Of a stretch of 17,480 nucleotides of DNA, positions 1 to 8,335 are shown in pieces. Made by a program: the position numbers and the translations under genes. How positions within the stretch are numbered: position 1 is the first letter of the stretch; each line of letters begins with the position of its first letter. This stretch comes from Parcubacteria group bacterium Gr01-1014_56 (GTDB taxonomy: Bacteria; Patescibacteriota; Minisyncoccia; Phycocordibacterales; SBAW01). The notes below the pieces were generated by a model, which had not been told where the DNA came from, did not search any database, and worked only from the letters and a program-made list of their open reading frames with translations. The DNA is taken from assembly GCA_007375995.1 (NCBI GenBank), contig VMFK01000018.1, forward strand, positions 1 to 17,480. Direction: 5' to 3'.

Positions 1-218
1 TAGCAAGAAAATCAACAGCAAAAGGTTGGTCAGACGGTTCCGACGTCGCTGCTGCTGTAATTCAAAAAATCGATTCGGAATTCTTACAGAAAGCAAATCG
101 TACCATTGCTGAAATAAATTCAATTGTTAATGCAGGTGTAACCGAACAGCAACAGGCGGACCTTTTAATGGGGAAGTTTAAGGCATTCACAGATCTGTTG
201 TACAAGCGCGAAGGCTAA
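1..218 (+). CDS. C-terminal end of an unidentified protein (partial)
   Basis: An open frame enters from the left edge (codons in phase from base 3) and ends at TAA 216-218, giving the last 71 residues of a protein. The tail is polar and probably helical (for example KIDSEFLQKANRTIAEINS), rich in Gln, Lys and Glu, with no membrane segment and no motif I recognise. It ends 51 bases before the preferred secD start, with a promoter-like sequence between, so it need not be in the secDF operon. No function can be assigned from this fragment. Confidence 0.6.
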   Translation, partial: ARKSTAKGWSDGSDVAAAVIQKIDSEFLQKANRTIAEINSIVNAGVTEQQQADLLMGKFKAFTDLLYKREG

Positions 219-231
219 ATAGTACAGCATA

Positions 232-259
232 TTGCGGGTATCGTTTCCGTGCGTATACT
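232..259 (+). promoter_or_regulatory. Putative secD promoter, leaderless type
   Basis: TTGCGG (232-237), a 16-base spacer, then TATACT (254-259). The -10 is 5 of 6 to consensus and the -35 only 3 of 6. A start about 7 bases after the -10 would fall at 266-270, next to ATG 270. No Shine-Dalgarno is present. This favours ATG 270 over the upstream in-frame GTG 249 and ATG 261, because GTG 249 lies before the -10 and ATG 261 lies 1 base after it. Confidence 0.4.
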
Positions 260-269
260 GATGCCCACT

Positions 270-1613
270 ATGTGGCAGAAACGGCTTACGGCGCTCATCG
301 TCCTTGCCCTCGGCGCCGGTATCGGCTTTTTTGTGTACAACTCGCAGATAACCGGCTCGTGGCCCTTCAAGCTCGGGCTCGACCTCTCCGGAGGTACCCA
401 CCTGGTCTACAGCACCGACACCAGCAAAATTCAAACCGCTGACGTTAACGACTCGCTCCAGACTCTGCGTGAGGTGATCGAGCGTCGCGTCAATTCCTTT
501 GGTGTATCAGAACCTGTAGTGCAGACGCTCCAAGGTGGAGCGCTCAGTGGGGGCGAGCACCGCCTCGTGGTAGAGCTCCCCGGAGTCACGGACGTAAACG
601 AAGCAGTAAAACTGATCGGCCAGACACCACTCCTTGAATTTAAATTAGTAAAGAAGGGATTTGAAGACAAATTAACTATCACTGCGACTTCGACAGCAGG
701 CGCAAGCGTCATACCCAACCCGGAAGCATTTGAAGACACTGGTCTCACTGGCAAGTACCTCTCCCGTGCGGCGCTTGAGTTTGGAAGCGGGGGAAGCGTT
801 GGCCTCTCTCAGCCTACGGTGCGTGTCGACTTTAACCCTGAAGGCGCAAAAATATTTTCAGACCTCACTGGCAATAACGTTGGTCGCTTGATTGCCATAT
901 TCCTTGACGGCACCATCGTCTCCGCACCAGTTGTGAACGAAAAGATCGGCGACGGTACAGCGATAATCTCGGGCAACTTCTCTGCCGAGTCGGCCAAAGA
1001 GTTGGTGCGCAACCTGAACTTAGGCGCGCTTCCGGTGCCTATCGCGCTTATATCAACACAGTCGATAGGTGCAACGCTTGGTGATGAAGCACTCCACGCA
1101 GGTGTTGTAGCGGGCGTTGTTGGTTTTATTGCACTCGTGCTGTTTATGCTTTTTTGGTATCGGATTCCAGGGTTGGTAGCAGTGGTTTCACTCACCATTT
1201 ATGTTGTCCTCATGCTGGTGCTCTTTAAGCTCATCCCCGTGGTTTTGACCGCAGCAGGTATTGCGGGTTTTATCCTTTCAGTGGGACTGGCAGTAGATGC
1301 CAACGTGCTTATTGCCGAGCGTATTAAAGAAGAACTCGCAAGCGGCAAAAAACTTGATGCAGCGATCCGCGAGGGTTTTCAGAGAGCGTGGCTCGCGATT
1401 AGGGACTCCAACATCGCGCACATTATTGCCGGTGTTATCCTCTTTTGGTTCGGCACCTCTCTTATTAAAGGGTTCGCGCTGGTATTTAGCCTCGGCGTTA
1501 TTGTCTCGATGTTCTCTGCGATCACGATCTCGCGCACATTCCTCCTGGCCCTTGGCATTAATGCAGAAACAAAACTTGGCCATTTCCTCATGCGTTCGGG
1601 TTTGCGAAAATAA
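270..1613 (+). CDS. secD: Protein translocase subunit SecD
   Basis: SecD works with SecF in the cytoplasmic membrane, using the proton-motive force to pull secreted proteins out of the SecYEG channel. From ATG 270 the protein has 447 residues. Visible: an N-terminal membrane segment (LTALIVLALGAGIGFFV), the DLSGG motif at about residue 38, a periplasmic region ending in the FNPEGAKIF / DGTIVSAPVV conserved block, and then a five-helix membrane half with the SecD signature GLAVDANVLIAERIKEE. It is shorter than E. coli SecD (615 residues), mainly in the periplasmic part, as is common outside Proteobacteria. In-frame GTG 249 and ATG 261 are alternative starts; 270 is preferred because of the -10 element just upstream. 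The stop is 3 bases from secF, so the two are surely co-transcribed. Confidence 0.95.
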   Translation: MWQKRLTALIVLALGAGIGFFVYNSQITGSWPFKLGLDLSGGTHLVYSTDTSKIQTADVNDSLQTLREVIERRVNSFGVSEPVVQTLQGGALSGGEHRLVVELPGVTDVNEAVKLIGQTPLLEFKLVKKGFEDKLTITATSTAGASVIPNPEAFEDTGLTGKYLSRAALEFGSGGSVGLSQPTVRVDFNPEGAKIFSDLTGNNVGRLIAIFLDGTIVSAPVVNEKIGDGTAIISGNFSAESAKELVRNLNLGALPVPIALISTQSIGATLGDEALHAGVVAGVVGFIALVLFMLFWYRIPGLVAVVSLTIYVVLMLVLFKLIPVVLTAAGIAGFILSVGLAVDANVLIAERIKEELASGKKLDAAIREGFQRAWLAIRDSNIAHIIAGVILFWFGTSLIKGFALVFSLGVIVSMFSAITISRTFLLALGINAETKLGHFLMRSGLRK

Positions 1614-1616
1614 TAT

Positions 1617-2519
1617 ATGTCAATAAATATCACAAAGTACGAAAAATATTTCTTTATACTCCCGGCAGTACTCTCGCTCCTGGCAGTTATTGCGATAGGG
1701 ATGTGGGGCCTTAAACCCGGTATTGACCTTTCAGGCGGCTCTCTCCTTGAGGTGAAGTACCCGGCCGGCCGGCCGCCTGTTGAAATGATGCACACTGCAG
1801 TTAACTCGCTTGGTCTTGGAGAAGTGCGTATTCAACCGACCGACGACACAGGATATATTTTGCGCCAACGCGATCTTACGGATACTGAGCGTCAAGCGCT
1901 ACTCCAGCCGTTGCGCAACTTAGGTGAGATGGAAGAGGTTCAGTTTACCTCCGTAGGCCCGATTTTGGGCGCTGAGCTGGTGCAAAAGGCCTGGATAGCC
2001 ATCGCACTGGTGGTTATCTCCATTATTATATTCATTGCTTTTGCGTTTCGCGGTGTCTCCAAACCTGTCCAGTCATGGAAGTACGGGGTCGTCGCTATCA
2101 TTACGCTCCTCCACGATATTCTTGTGCCGCTGGGGCTTTTTGCGGCTCTCGGGCACTTTATCGGGGCAGAGGTTGACGCTCTTTTTATCGTAGCGCTTCT
2201 CACTATCCTTGGTATTTCGATCAATGACACGATTGTTGTGTTTGATAGGATCCGCGAGAACCTGCGTCTTAATGAACAGCATCACAAACGAGAAGGTTAT
2301 GACGAGGTCGTCGGCCGCTCTATCATGCAGACGCTTGCTCGCTCTATCAACACCTCGCTCACTGTTATTATCGTGCTTGTCTCGCTTTACTTCCTCGGGC
2401 CGGCCGCAACAAAAGCATTTGCACTCACTCTTATCGTCGGTATGGTCGCTGGAACCTACTCCTCGATCTTCCTCGCCTCACCACTTTTGGTGGTTTGGGA
2501 AAGGTGGTCAAAAAAATAA
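1617..2519 (+). CDS. secF: Protein translocase subunit SecF
   Basis: Partner of SecD in the SecDF export motor. The 300 residues match the usual SecF length. Visible: an N-terminal membrane helix (about 11-31), GIDLSGG at about 35-41 (the SecDF N-terminal signature), a small periplasmic domain (about 45-115), then five membrane helices with the SecF signature GISINDTIVVFDRIREN at 199-215, whose Asp residues belong to the proton pathway in this family. It starts at ATG 1617, 3 bases after secD, with no Shine-Dalgarno (upstream sequence AAAATAATAT). The next gene begins 1 base after its stop, so translational coupling is likely. Confidence 0.95.
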   Translation: MSINITKYEKYFFILPAVLSLLAVIAIGMWGLKPGIDLSGGSLLEVKYPAGRPPVEMMHTAVNSLGLGEVRIQPTDDTGYILRQRDLTDTERQALLQPLRNLGEMEEVQFTSVGPILGAELVQKAWIAIALVVISIIIFIAFAFRGVSKPVQSWKYGVVAIITLLHDILVPLGLFAALGHFIGAEVDALFIVALLTILGISINDTIVVFDRIRENLRLNEQHHKREGYDEVVGRSIMQTLARSINTSLTVIIVLVSLYFLGPAATKAFALTLIVGMVAGTYSSIFLASPLLVVWERWSKK

Positions 2520-2520
2520 C

Positions 2521-3138
2521 ATGTCTCGCTTTTCAAAAATCGCACTAAGGTTTTTGAATTGGCTAAACAACCTTATAAGGATTATTGCTTGGCCCACTGT
2601 TGTTCTTTTTGGTCTGTGGGTAATATGGAAAAGTGGCATAAGTTTATCAGGATTTAACCTTCTCGAGTTTCTGAGAATAATTATTTGGCCTAGTACGATT
2701 TTTGTTATTGCTTTCTATTTTCGTAAGGTCGTTACTTACCTGTTCTTCTCGATGGAAGAATTCAATTTCTTTGGAGCCAAAGGAAAATTAAGAAGCGTTC
2801 ACGAGCTGATTGATTCAAAGGCCAACCAACAGTACAAAGAACGAATAAAAAGGGATAAAATAGATAGCGAAAGGCAAGATAGAGAGGCTCGTTTGCGCGA
2901 GATAGCTGACTCAAAAGAGAGCGTGACTAAGAAAAATGAAGAGTTAGTGACTTTGGCTAATCAACAAAGTGAAAAAATTACTGAGCTCGAAAAAATGATT
3001 GGCGAAGAGCGCGGGACTCGGGAAGCGTCTGTCAAAAAGGCAAGAGAGAGCATGGCTGACTATATTTTTAAAAATTACGATGTTCGAGAAAAGCCTCCTA
3101 TAAAGTCTTCGACAATTGGGGAATCGCTTGAGAAATAG
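2521..3138 (+). CDS. Membrane-anchored coiled-coil protein of unknown function
   Basis: A 205-residue protein that I do not recognise. The frame stays open upstream into secF, but ATG 2521, 1 base after the secF stop, is the natural start: it gives MSRFSKIALRFLNWLNNLIR, followed by two hydrophobic segments (about 21-40 and 50-76) rich in Trp and Ile. Residues about 95-185 are highly charged (long runs of Lys, Glu, Arg, Asp and Gln) with heptad-like spacing, typical of a cytoplasmic coiled coil. The layout resembles small envelope scaffold proteins, but no catalytic motif is visible. Base use is more AT-rich than secDF. It lies between secF and a kinase gene that starts 5 bases after its stop, so it is probably in the same transcript. 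Its position next to SecDF does not prove a role in export. Confidence 0.75.
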   Translation: MSRFSKIALRFLNWLNNLIRIIAWPTVVLFGLWVIWKSGISLSGFNLLEFLRIIIWPSTIFVIAFYFRKVVTYLFFSMEEFNFFGAKGKLRSVHELIDSKANQQYKERIKRDKIDSERQDREARLREIADSKESVTKKNEELVTLANQQSEKITELEKMIGEERGTREASVKKARESMADYIFKNYDVREKPPIKSSTIGESLEK

Positions 3139-3143
3139 TACCT

Positions 3144-3695
3144 ATGGTCATAGGAATTGCAGGCACCAATGGAGCCGGGAAGGGTACAGTGGTTAAATAT
3201 CTCGTGAAGCAAAAAGGCTTTGTACATTATTCAGTACGCAAATATATAGAAAAGGAAATTATCCGCCGTGGGATGCCTGTCAACCGCAACAGTATGAATA
3301 TTGTTGGCAACGACATGCGAGCAAAATACGGATTTGACTATTGGGATAACCTCATTTTCGAAGATGCTCATAAAAATGGTCATGAAAATATCATAATAGA
3401 GTCTCTTCGAAATCTTGCATCAGCAAAAAAACTAAAAGAACAGGGTGTATTTATTTGGGCGGTGGATGCAGATAAAGAAACTCGATACGAGCGAGCTGTA
3501 TTACGCGGTTCAGATACGGACAAGGTTTCTTTTGAAGAGTTTTATGCACAGGAGGAGAGAGAAGTGGCCCAAACAGGAATTCATGACATGAACGTGCATG
3601 CAGTGATGGCGATGGCCGACGTAACACTCACCAACAACGGTACACCGGAGGAACTTTTTGCTCAGGTTGAGGCTGCTTTGAAGAATCATGAATAA
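3144..3695 (+). CDS. P-loop nucleotide kinase-like protein (dephospho-CoA kinase / UPF0200-like)
   Basis: A 183-residue cytoplasmic P-loop protein. The Walker A motif GTNGAGKGT lies at residues 7-15. VRKYIEKEIIRRG follows where NMP kinases bind substrate, IIIESLRN (about 83-90) looks like the Walker B strand, and DKETRYERAVLRGSD carries the arginines of a lid region. The arrangement resembles UPF0200 and dephospho-CoA kinase-type proteins more than adenylate kinase, but the substrate cannot be read from sequence. Its last 8 bases overlap the next kinase gene. The C-terminal PEELFAQVE tail is shared with that neighbour at the DNA level. No Shine-Dalgarno precedes ATG 3144. The kinase fold is confident; the substrate is unknown. 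Confidence 0.8.
   Translation: MVIGIAGTNGAGKGTVVKYLVKQKGFVHYSVRKYIEKEIIRRGMPVNRNSMNIVGNDMRAKYGFDYWDNLIFEDAHKNGHENIIIESLRNLASAKKLKEQGVFIWAVDADKETRYERAVLRGSDTDKVSFEEFYAQEEREVAQTGIHDMNVHAVMAMADVTLTNNGTPEELFAQVEAALKNHE
3648..3670 (+). repeat. Direct repeat copy 1, end of first kinase gene
   Basis: A 23-base stretch beginning GAGGAACTTTTTG is repeated without a mismatch at 4246-4268. Both copies are in the same reading frame and encode EELFAQVE near the C-terminus of adjacent kinase genes. Identity at synonymous positions points to recent copying or conversion rather than protein-level convergence. Confidence 0.85.
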
Positions 3696-4293
3696 GTTGA
3701 TAGGGATCGCAGGCGGGTCTGGGTCGGGCAAATCAACCCTTGCGATCTTGTTAGTAAAAAAGTACCCGGAGAAATTCACTCTGGTCCAATTGGACGACTA
3801 CTACAAACGGACCTCCGATGCTCCAAAGCTGCCTGATGGTGGCCCTAACTGGGACAACCCCGCAGCCCTTCGTTTTGATGACCTGTATAGCGATTTACAG
3901 ACTTTGTTAAAGGAGAATTCGATTGAAGTTTGGACCAAAAGCGAGTTTTATAACCCAGAATACAGAACCGAATTGAAGAATAGAATTTGGCACACCATAG
4001 AGCCTAAGCCGGTAGTAGTGTTAGAAGGAAATTTAGCTCTATATGATGAGCGGATTAGGGGCCTTATGAACTTTAAAATATATCTTGATATGCCTATCGA
4101 GGAGTCACTAAAACGCCGAAGTGTAAATAAGTTTTTTGCCCCTGAAGGATATTTTGAACATGTGCTTATCCCTGCGCATAAAGAGTTTGTAGAGTCGGCA
4201 AAACAATATGCCGATCTCGTGGTTGGTGTCTCTAACTCCTCTCAAGAGGAACTTTTTGCTCAGGTTGAAGAGGCTATAAAAGATAAAAAATAG
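3688..4293 (+). CDS. Uridine kinase-like P-loop protein
   Basis: A 201-residue protein of the uridine kinase / phosphoribulokinase type. Walker A GGSGSGKST is at residues 9-17. QLDDYYKR (about 34-41) matches the DDFY block of uridine kinases, and NWDNPAALRFDDL (about 54-66) matches their conserved NFDHPxAFDxDLL segment. VVVLEGNLAL is the second conserved strand, and DMPIEESLKRRSVNKF carries the lid arginines. It probably phosphorylates a nucleoside or another small hydroxyl-bearing compound; uridine is a guess from the family. ATG 3688 overlaps the upstream gene by 8 bases, so the two are probably translated together. Its tail (QEELFAQVEEAIKDKK) repeats that of the upstream kinase. A 90-base gap with a promoter follows. 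Confidence 0.82.
   Translation: MNKLIGIAGGSGSGKSTLAILLVKKYPEKFTLVQLDDYYKRTSDAPKLPDGGPNWDNPAALRFDDLYSDLQTLLKENSIEVWTKSEFYNPEYRTELKNRIWHTIEPKPVVVLEGNLALYDERIRGLMNFKIYLDMPIEESLKRRSVNKFFAPEGYFEHVLIPAHKEFVESAKQYADLVVGVSNSSQEELFAQVEEAIKDKK
4246..4268 (+). repeat. Direct repeat copy 2, end of second kinase gene
   Basis: Second exact copy of the 23-base sequence at 3648-3670, 598 bases downstream. It encodes the same EELFAQVE residues. Confidence 0.85.
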
Positions 4294-4322
4294 AACTATA
4301 CACAGGTAGGGCCCAAAAACTC

Positions 4323-4350
4323 TTTACATTGAGGCAGAGTGCGGTATAAA
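4323..4350 (+). promoter_or_regulatory. Promoter of the homospermidine synthase gene
   Basis: TTTACA (4323-4328), a 16-base spacer and TATAAA (4345-4350), each 5 of 6 to the sigma-70 consensus. The predicted start near 4357 gives a 5' UTR of about 27 bases that has no Shine-Dalgarno. Confidence 0.6.
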
Positions 4351-4383
4351 TCACACGTAGCCTCTCATACGAAAATTTTCTGA

Positions 4384-5865
4384 ATGGAAAACCAAACCGT
4401 AGCCACTCCAACTCCAGCAGTGGAGGTAGTTACTAAAGATCTCTATACCAAAGCAGTGTTCCCGGGCAGACTCCTCATGCTCGGCTGTGGCTCTATTGGC
4501 AAGGCGATATTACCTATGCTTATGCGGCATACCGATATAACGCCTGAGCGTATGCGCATACTTACCTCTGATGACTCTGGCAAGCACACCGCGGCAGATG
4601 CGGGGATAGAGTTCATGCTTGAGACGCTCACGCCGGAGAACTACGCGAGCATTTTGAAGAAGAATCTCAAGGAGGGGGATTTTCTCCTCAACCTTTCAGT
4701 AGATGTCTCATCTCCCGACCTTATCGTTTGGTGTCAGAAGCATGGCGTGCTCTATGTCGACACCTCAACTGAGCGCTGGCCTGGGTTTTCGACCAACTCC
4801 TCGCTTTCTATAACCGAGCGCACCAACTATGCCGAGCGCGAGCAGTTTTTGGAACTGCAAAAGAAATATCCCGATGGCCAAACCGCGATCGTCAACCACG
4901 GCGCCAACCCGGGCCTGATCTCTCATTTTTTAAAGGCGGCACTTCTTGATATTGCACGCGATGTTGGGAACGGTGCTCTCTCGATGGGGACTCCAAAAGA
5001 CCGCGACGGTTGGGCAAAGCTCATGCAGGAGCTTAAGGTTCGGACAATCCAAGTTGCAGAGCGTGACACGCAGCTCTCGCCGGCGCTCAAGCAAGCGGAC
5101 GAGTTTGTAAACACGTGGTCTATCGACGGTTTTCTTTCTGAGGCGACCATGCCGGCCGAGTTTGGTTGGGGCACGCACGAAAAAGAGCTCCCGCCGGACG
5201 GCCACGAACACACGGCGGGCGGCAAGTACGCAATTTATCTCGAGCGCCCTGGTGCCTTAACGCCAATACGCTCGTGGACACCGCGCGAGGGCCCGTACCA
5301 CGGCTTTTTAATCACACACGTCGAGTCGATAACTACCGCGGATTACTTTACTGTGCGCGATGCAGAGGGGAAGGTCGTGTACCGCCCGACAGTCATGTAC
5401 GCGTACCATCCGTGCGACGACGCGGTGCTCTCACTGCGCGAGTATGCAGGCAACAACTGGCGTCAGCCAAAGAAAAAAAGAATTTTGATGGATGAAATCG
5501 AGCACGGCTCCGACGAGCTCGGTGTACTTATCATGGGGCATAAAAAACGCTCCTACTGGTTTGGTTCAGACCTCTCTATCGCGCAAGTGCGCGAGCTCGT
5601 GCCGCACCAAAACGCCACGACGCTCCAAGTTGCTGCGGGTGCTCTCGGCGCGCTTGTCTGGGCACTAGAGAACCAGAAGCGCGGGATACTGGAGCCGGAG
5701 GACCTCGACTTTAAACGCATACTCGAGGTGGCAAACCCCTACCTCGGTATCGTCCACGGCAAGTACACTTCTTGGACGCCACTCAGAGCCCGCAAAGACC
5801 CGCTCTTTGTCGAAGACATAGCAACCGCCGACCCCTGGCAGTTCAAGAACTTTAGAGTGATGTAG
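4384..5865 (+). CDS. hss: Homospermidine synthase
   Basis: A 493-residue NAD-dependent enzyme of the saccharopine dehydrogenase-like superfamily. Homospermidine synthase (EC 2.5.1.44) transfers an aminobutyl group to putrescine, making sym-homospermidine; the donor can be putrescine or spermidine. Visible: a Rossmann glycine motif GCGSIG at residues 34-39 after a beta strand, the block NHGANPGLIS at 171-180, and the long family-specific stretch EHTAGGKYAIYLERPGA, followed by GPYHGFLITH and YAYHPCDDAVLSLREYAGN. The length agrees with bacterial Hss (about 475-490). The first 25 residues are a low-complexity Thr/Val/Pro leader. The gene is alone between its promoter and the rRNA promoter. It is GC-richer than the kinase genes before it, which fits separate acquisition but does not prove it. 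Carboxynorspermidine dehydrogenase is a related alternative, but the C-terminal half favours Hss. Confidence 0.9.
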   Translation: MENQTVATPTPAVEVVTKDLYTKAVFPGRLLMLGCGSIGKAILPMLMRHTDITPERMRILTSDDSGKHTAADAGIEFMLETLTPENYASILKKNLKEGDFLLNLSVDVSSPDLIVWCQKHGVLYVDTSTERWPGFSTNSSLSITERTNYAEREQFLELQKKYPDGQTAIVNHGANPGLISHFLKAALLDIARDVGNGALSMGTPKDRDGWAKLMQELKVRTIQVAERDTQLSPALKQADEFVNTWSIDGFLSEATMPAEFGWGTHEKELPPDGHEHTAGGKYAIYLERPGALTPIRSWTPREGPYHGFLITHVESITTADYFTVRDAEGKVVYRPTVMYAYHPCDDAVLSLREYAGNNWRQPKKKRILMDEIEHGSDELGVLIMGHKKRSYWFGSDLSIAQVRELVPHQNATTLQVAAGALGALVWALENQKRGILEPEDLDFKRILEVANPYLGIVHGKYTSWTPLRARKDPLFVEDIATADPWQFKNFRVM

Positions 5866-5870
5866 AGTGC

Positions 5871-5898
5871 TTGACGGCACTCTATATATAGCTATAAT
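5871..5898 (+). promoter_or_regulatory. Strong promoter upstream of the 16S rRNA gene
   Basis: TTGACG (5871-5876), a 16-base spacer and a perfect TATAAT (5893-5898), preceded by the alternating TATATATA tract. It is the best promoter in the window and lies 340 bases before 16S. The predicted start is about 5905. Confidence 0.75.
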
Positions 5899-5904
5899 GG
5901 CTCC

Positions 5905-5967
5905 ATGGCCTGATAAGACGGATAACTCTTAGTTTGAAGAGAACCCGCTTTGGCGGGTCTGTTTTTT
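5905..5967 (+). ncRNA. Candidate 60-nt leader transcript ending in a terminator-like hairpin
   Basis: Between the rRNA promoter start (about 5905) and 5967 lies a complete short transcription unit. Its end is the hairpin ACCCGC (5943-5948), loop TTTG, GCGGGT (5953-5958), then CTG and six T. It could be a small RNA, a premature terminator that controls the rRNA operon, or only the terminator of hss. No peptide of useful length is encoded. Confidence 0.4.
5943..5967 (+). terminator. Hairpin plus U-run in the rRNA leader
   Basis: A 6-bp GC-rich stem (5943-5948 / 5953-5958) with a 4-base loop and a T tract at 5962-5967. It has the form of an intrinsic terminator, but lies between the rRNA promoter and 16S, so rRNA synthesis must read through it or start later. 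TTGACA at 5966-5971 could be a second -35, but no good -10 follows. Confidence 0.6.
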
Positions 5968-6237
5968 GACAACAGAATACGTAATTAAGAAATTGTAGAA
6001 AATTGATCTCACCGATCAAGACCTCGTGCGCACCTCTATCCGGAGGGAAGCGGCGAGTAAAGCAAGCAAAAGAAAGTCCTTCCTTCCACAGGGAGGCAAT
6101 TCTTCTTCGCTTCAGGAGAGCGAACGAAGGATATACGAGAGGAGAAGTCCTGTCCTAATTTAATTGAAAAATTGAACTGGATAGAAATATTTTTTCTCTT
6201 GTTCCGTTCATATCGAGTTAGATTCAGCAATGAATCT
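5968..6237 (+). other. 16S rRNA leader region, no gene seen
   Basis: Non-coding leader. Local hairpins seen: CCTTCC/GGGAGG around 6081-6096 (one wobble), TTCGCT (6106-6111) / AGCGAA (6119-6124), and AGATTCA (6220-6226), GCAA tetraloop, TGAATCT (6231-6237) directly before 16S. TATCGAG (6211-6217) is complementary to CTCGATA (7866-7872) in the trailer and could be part of a processing stem. No tRNA or open frame of interest. Confidence 0.55.
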
Positions 6238-7712
<1,475 letters not shown>

Positions 7713-8025
7713 AAAAGCTGTTGTGCCTCTCGTACGAGGGCATGACTGAATCGGCGATGTTCCGACGTCACGTCGGAATGGATAATAGTGCTAATCCTAT
7801 ATTGCACTCGCTAATCCCGAATTTACTCGCAAGAGTAAAGTCAGGACCGCCCATATGCGTAGGGTCTCGATAACTCATTAGTACGCGCCGGAGTACGGCG
7901 CAGGAAGACGAGTCGAGCCCGGTAGTGAAGCTAAGCTCTACTACCGGGCGAGCGGAACAAGAGAAAGAATGTTTCTCCTAACTTAAAAAGTTTGCTGTGC
8001 GACCTTATTTACGTATTCTGCTGTT
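7713..8025 (+). other. Highly structured 16S trailer, possible ncRNA or rearranged spacer
   Basis: About 310 bases without a gene but full of perfect hairpins: TTCCGACG/CGTCGGAA (7760-7767 / 7771-7778), TTTACTC-GCAA-GAGTAAA (7822-7839), GCGCCG/CGGCGC (7885-7890 / 7896-7901), GCCCGGTAGT/ACTACCGGGC (7917-7926 / 7940-7949), GAGAAA/TTTCTC (7961-7966 / 7972-7977) and AACTT/AAGTT (7980-7992). It runs from 16S to a terminator. No tRNA, 5S or 23S sequence is found. It may be a spacer that has lost its 23S, or a separate structured RNA processed from the 16S precursor. Confidence 0.5.
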
Positions 8026-8061
8026 AACACAAAACACCCTTCGGGGTGTTTTGTGTTTTTG
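8026..8061 (+). terminator. Strong intrinsic terminator of the 16S unit
   Basis: A perfect 14-bp stem (8026-8039 / 8044-8057) capped by a TTCG tetraloop, followed by further T and TTTTGT. It ends the 16S transcript and shows that no 23S gene is co-transcribed here. Confidence 0.9.
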
Positions 8062-8085
8062 TCGTGAGCCGCCTTATGATTTAGA

Positions 8086-8094
8086 TGCTACACT
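8086..8094 (+). promoter_or_regulatory. Extended -10 promoter of the small ORF
   Basis: TGCTACACT: the TG extension at 8086-8087 followed by TACACT (8089-8094). There is no clear -35, as is usual for extended -10 promoters. The predicted start near 8101 leaves a 5' UTR of about 22 bases containing GAAGGA (8109-8114), a Shine-Dalgarno-like sequence 8 bases before ATG 8123. Confidence 0.4.
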
Positions 8095-8122
8095 CGAGCT
8101 AGCTAGTAGAAGGATACTCTCT

Positions 8123-8305
8123 ATGGATATGCTTCCTCAACATAGTGACGAAAGTCTTAAAAATGCTCAGCAAGTTTGGGTTGACTCGCTCAAGGTACTT
8201 GCTAAGTTCTACGAACAGTCAATATGGTTTTATTGGAATCCTTACAACTGGATACCAACACCAACCCTTTTTGTAAACACAAAACGAAAACGCCCCCGAC
8301 CCTAA
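8123..8305 (+). CDS. Small hypothetical protein (60 residues)
   Basis: A 60-residue ORF (MDMLPQHSDESLKNAQQVWV...). The frame is open further upstream, but that part crosses the 16S terminator, so ATG 8123 is the sensible start; it has GAAGGA 8 bases upstream and an extended -10 promoter. Residues 8-32 look like an amphipathic helix, followed by an aromatic cluster FYEQSIWFYWNPYNWIP and a basic tail KRKRPRP. No signal peptide or known motif is seen. The stop codon lies in the loop of the following terminator hairpin. It may be a genuine lineage-specific small protein, perhaps membrane-interacting, but coding status is only moderately supported. Confidence 0.45.
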   Translation: MDMLPQHSDESLKNAQQVWVDSLKVLAKFYEQSIWFYWNPYNWIPTPTLFVNTKRKRPRP

Positions 8306-8327
8306 AAGCCGGGGACGCCTCTTTTTA
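8291..8327. terminator. Bidirectional terminator between convergent genes
   Basis: Stem CG-C-CCCCG (8291-8298) with CGGGG-A-CG (8310-8317), one C/A mismatch, 11-base loop. The + side is followed by CCTCTTTTTA; the - side is followed by GTTTTCGTTTTGTG. It serves both the 60-residue ORF on + and the AdoMet decarboxylase gene on -. Confidence 0.75.
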
Positions 8328-8335
8328 CTAGAGAG

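Noticed and set aside
2209..2520. Extension of the coiled-coil protein frame into secF.
   Set aside because: It would overlap the conserved secF C-terminal half; the residues there are a frame shadow (Arg/Ser/Cys-rich).
5897..5932. Tiny ORF MAPWPDKTDNS and an ATG-GCC-TGA at the predicted start of the rRNA-leader transcript.
   Set aside because: The first ATG lies inside the -10 box, and the second encodes two residues only; no evidence of translation.
7917..7949. GAAGCTAAGCTCT in the 10-bp hairpin resembles the 5S rRNA segment GAAGTTAAGCTCT.
   Set aside because: The rest of 5S (CCCAT..CCGAAC before, GATGGTAGT after, closing helix I) is absent.
7997..8122. Upstream extension of the 60-residue ORF.
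   Set aside because: It would run through the 14-bp terminator of the 16S unit; ATG 8123 has its own promoter and SD-like sequence.
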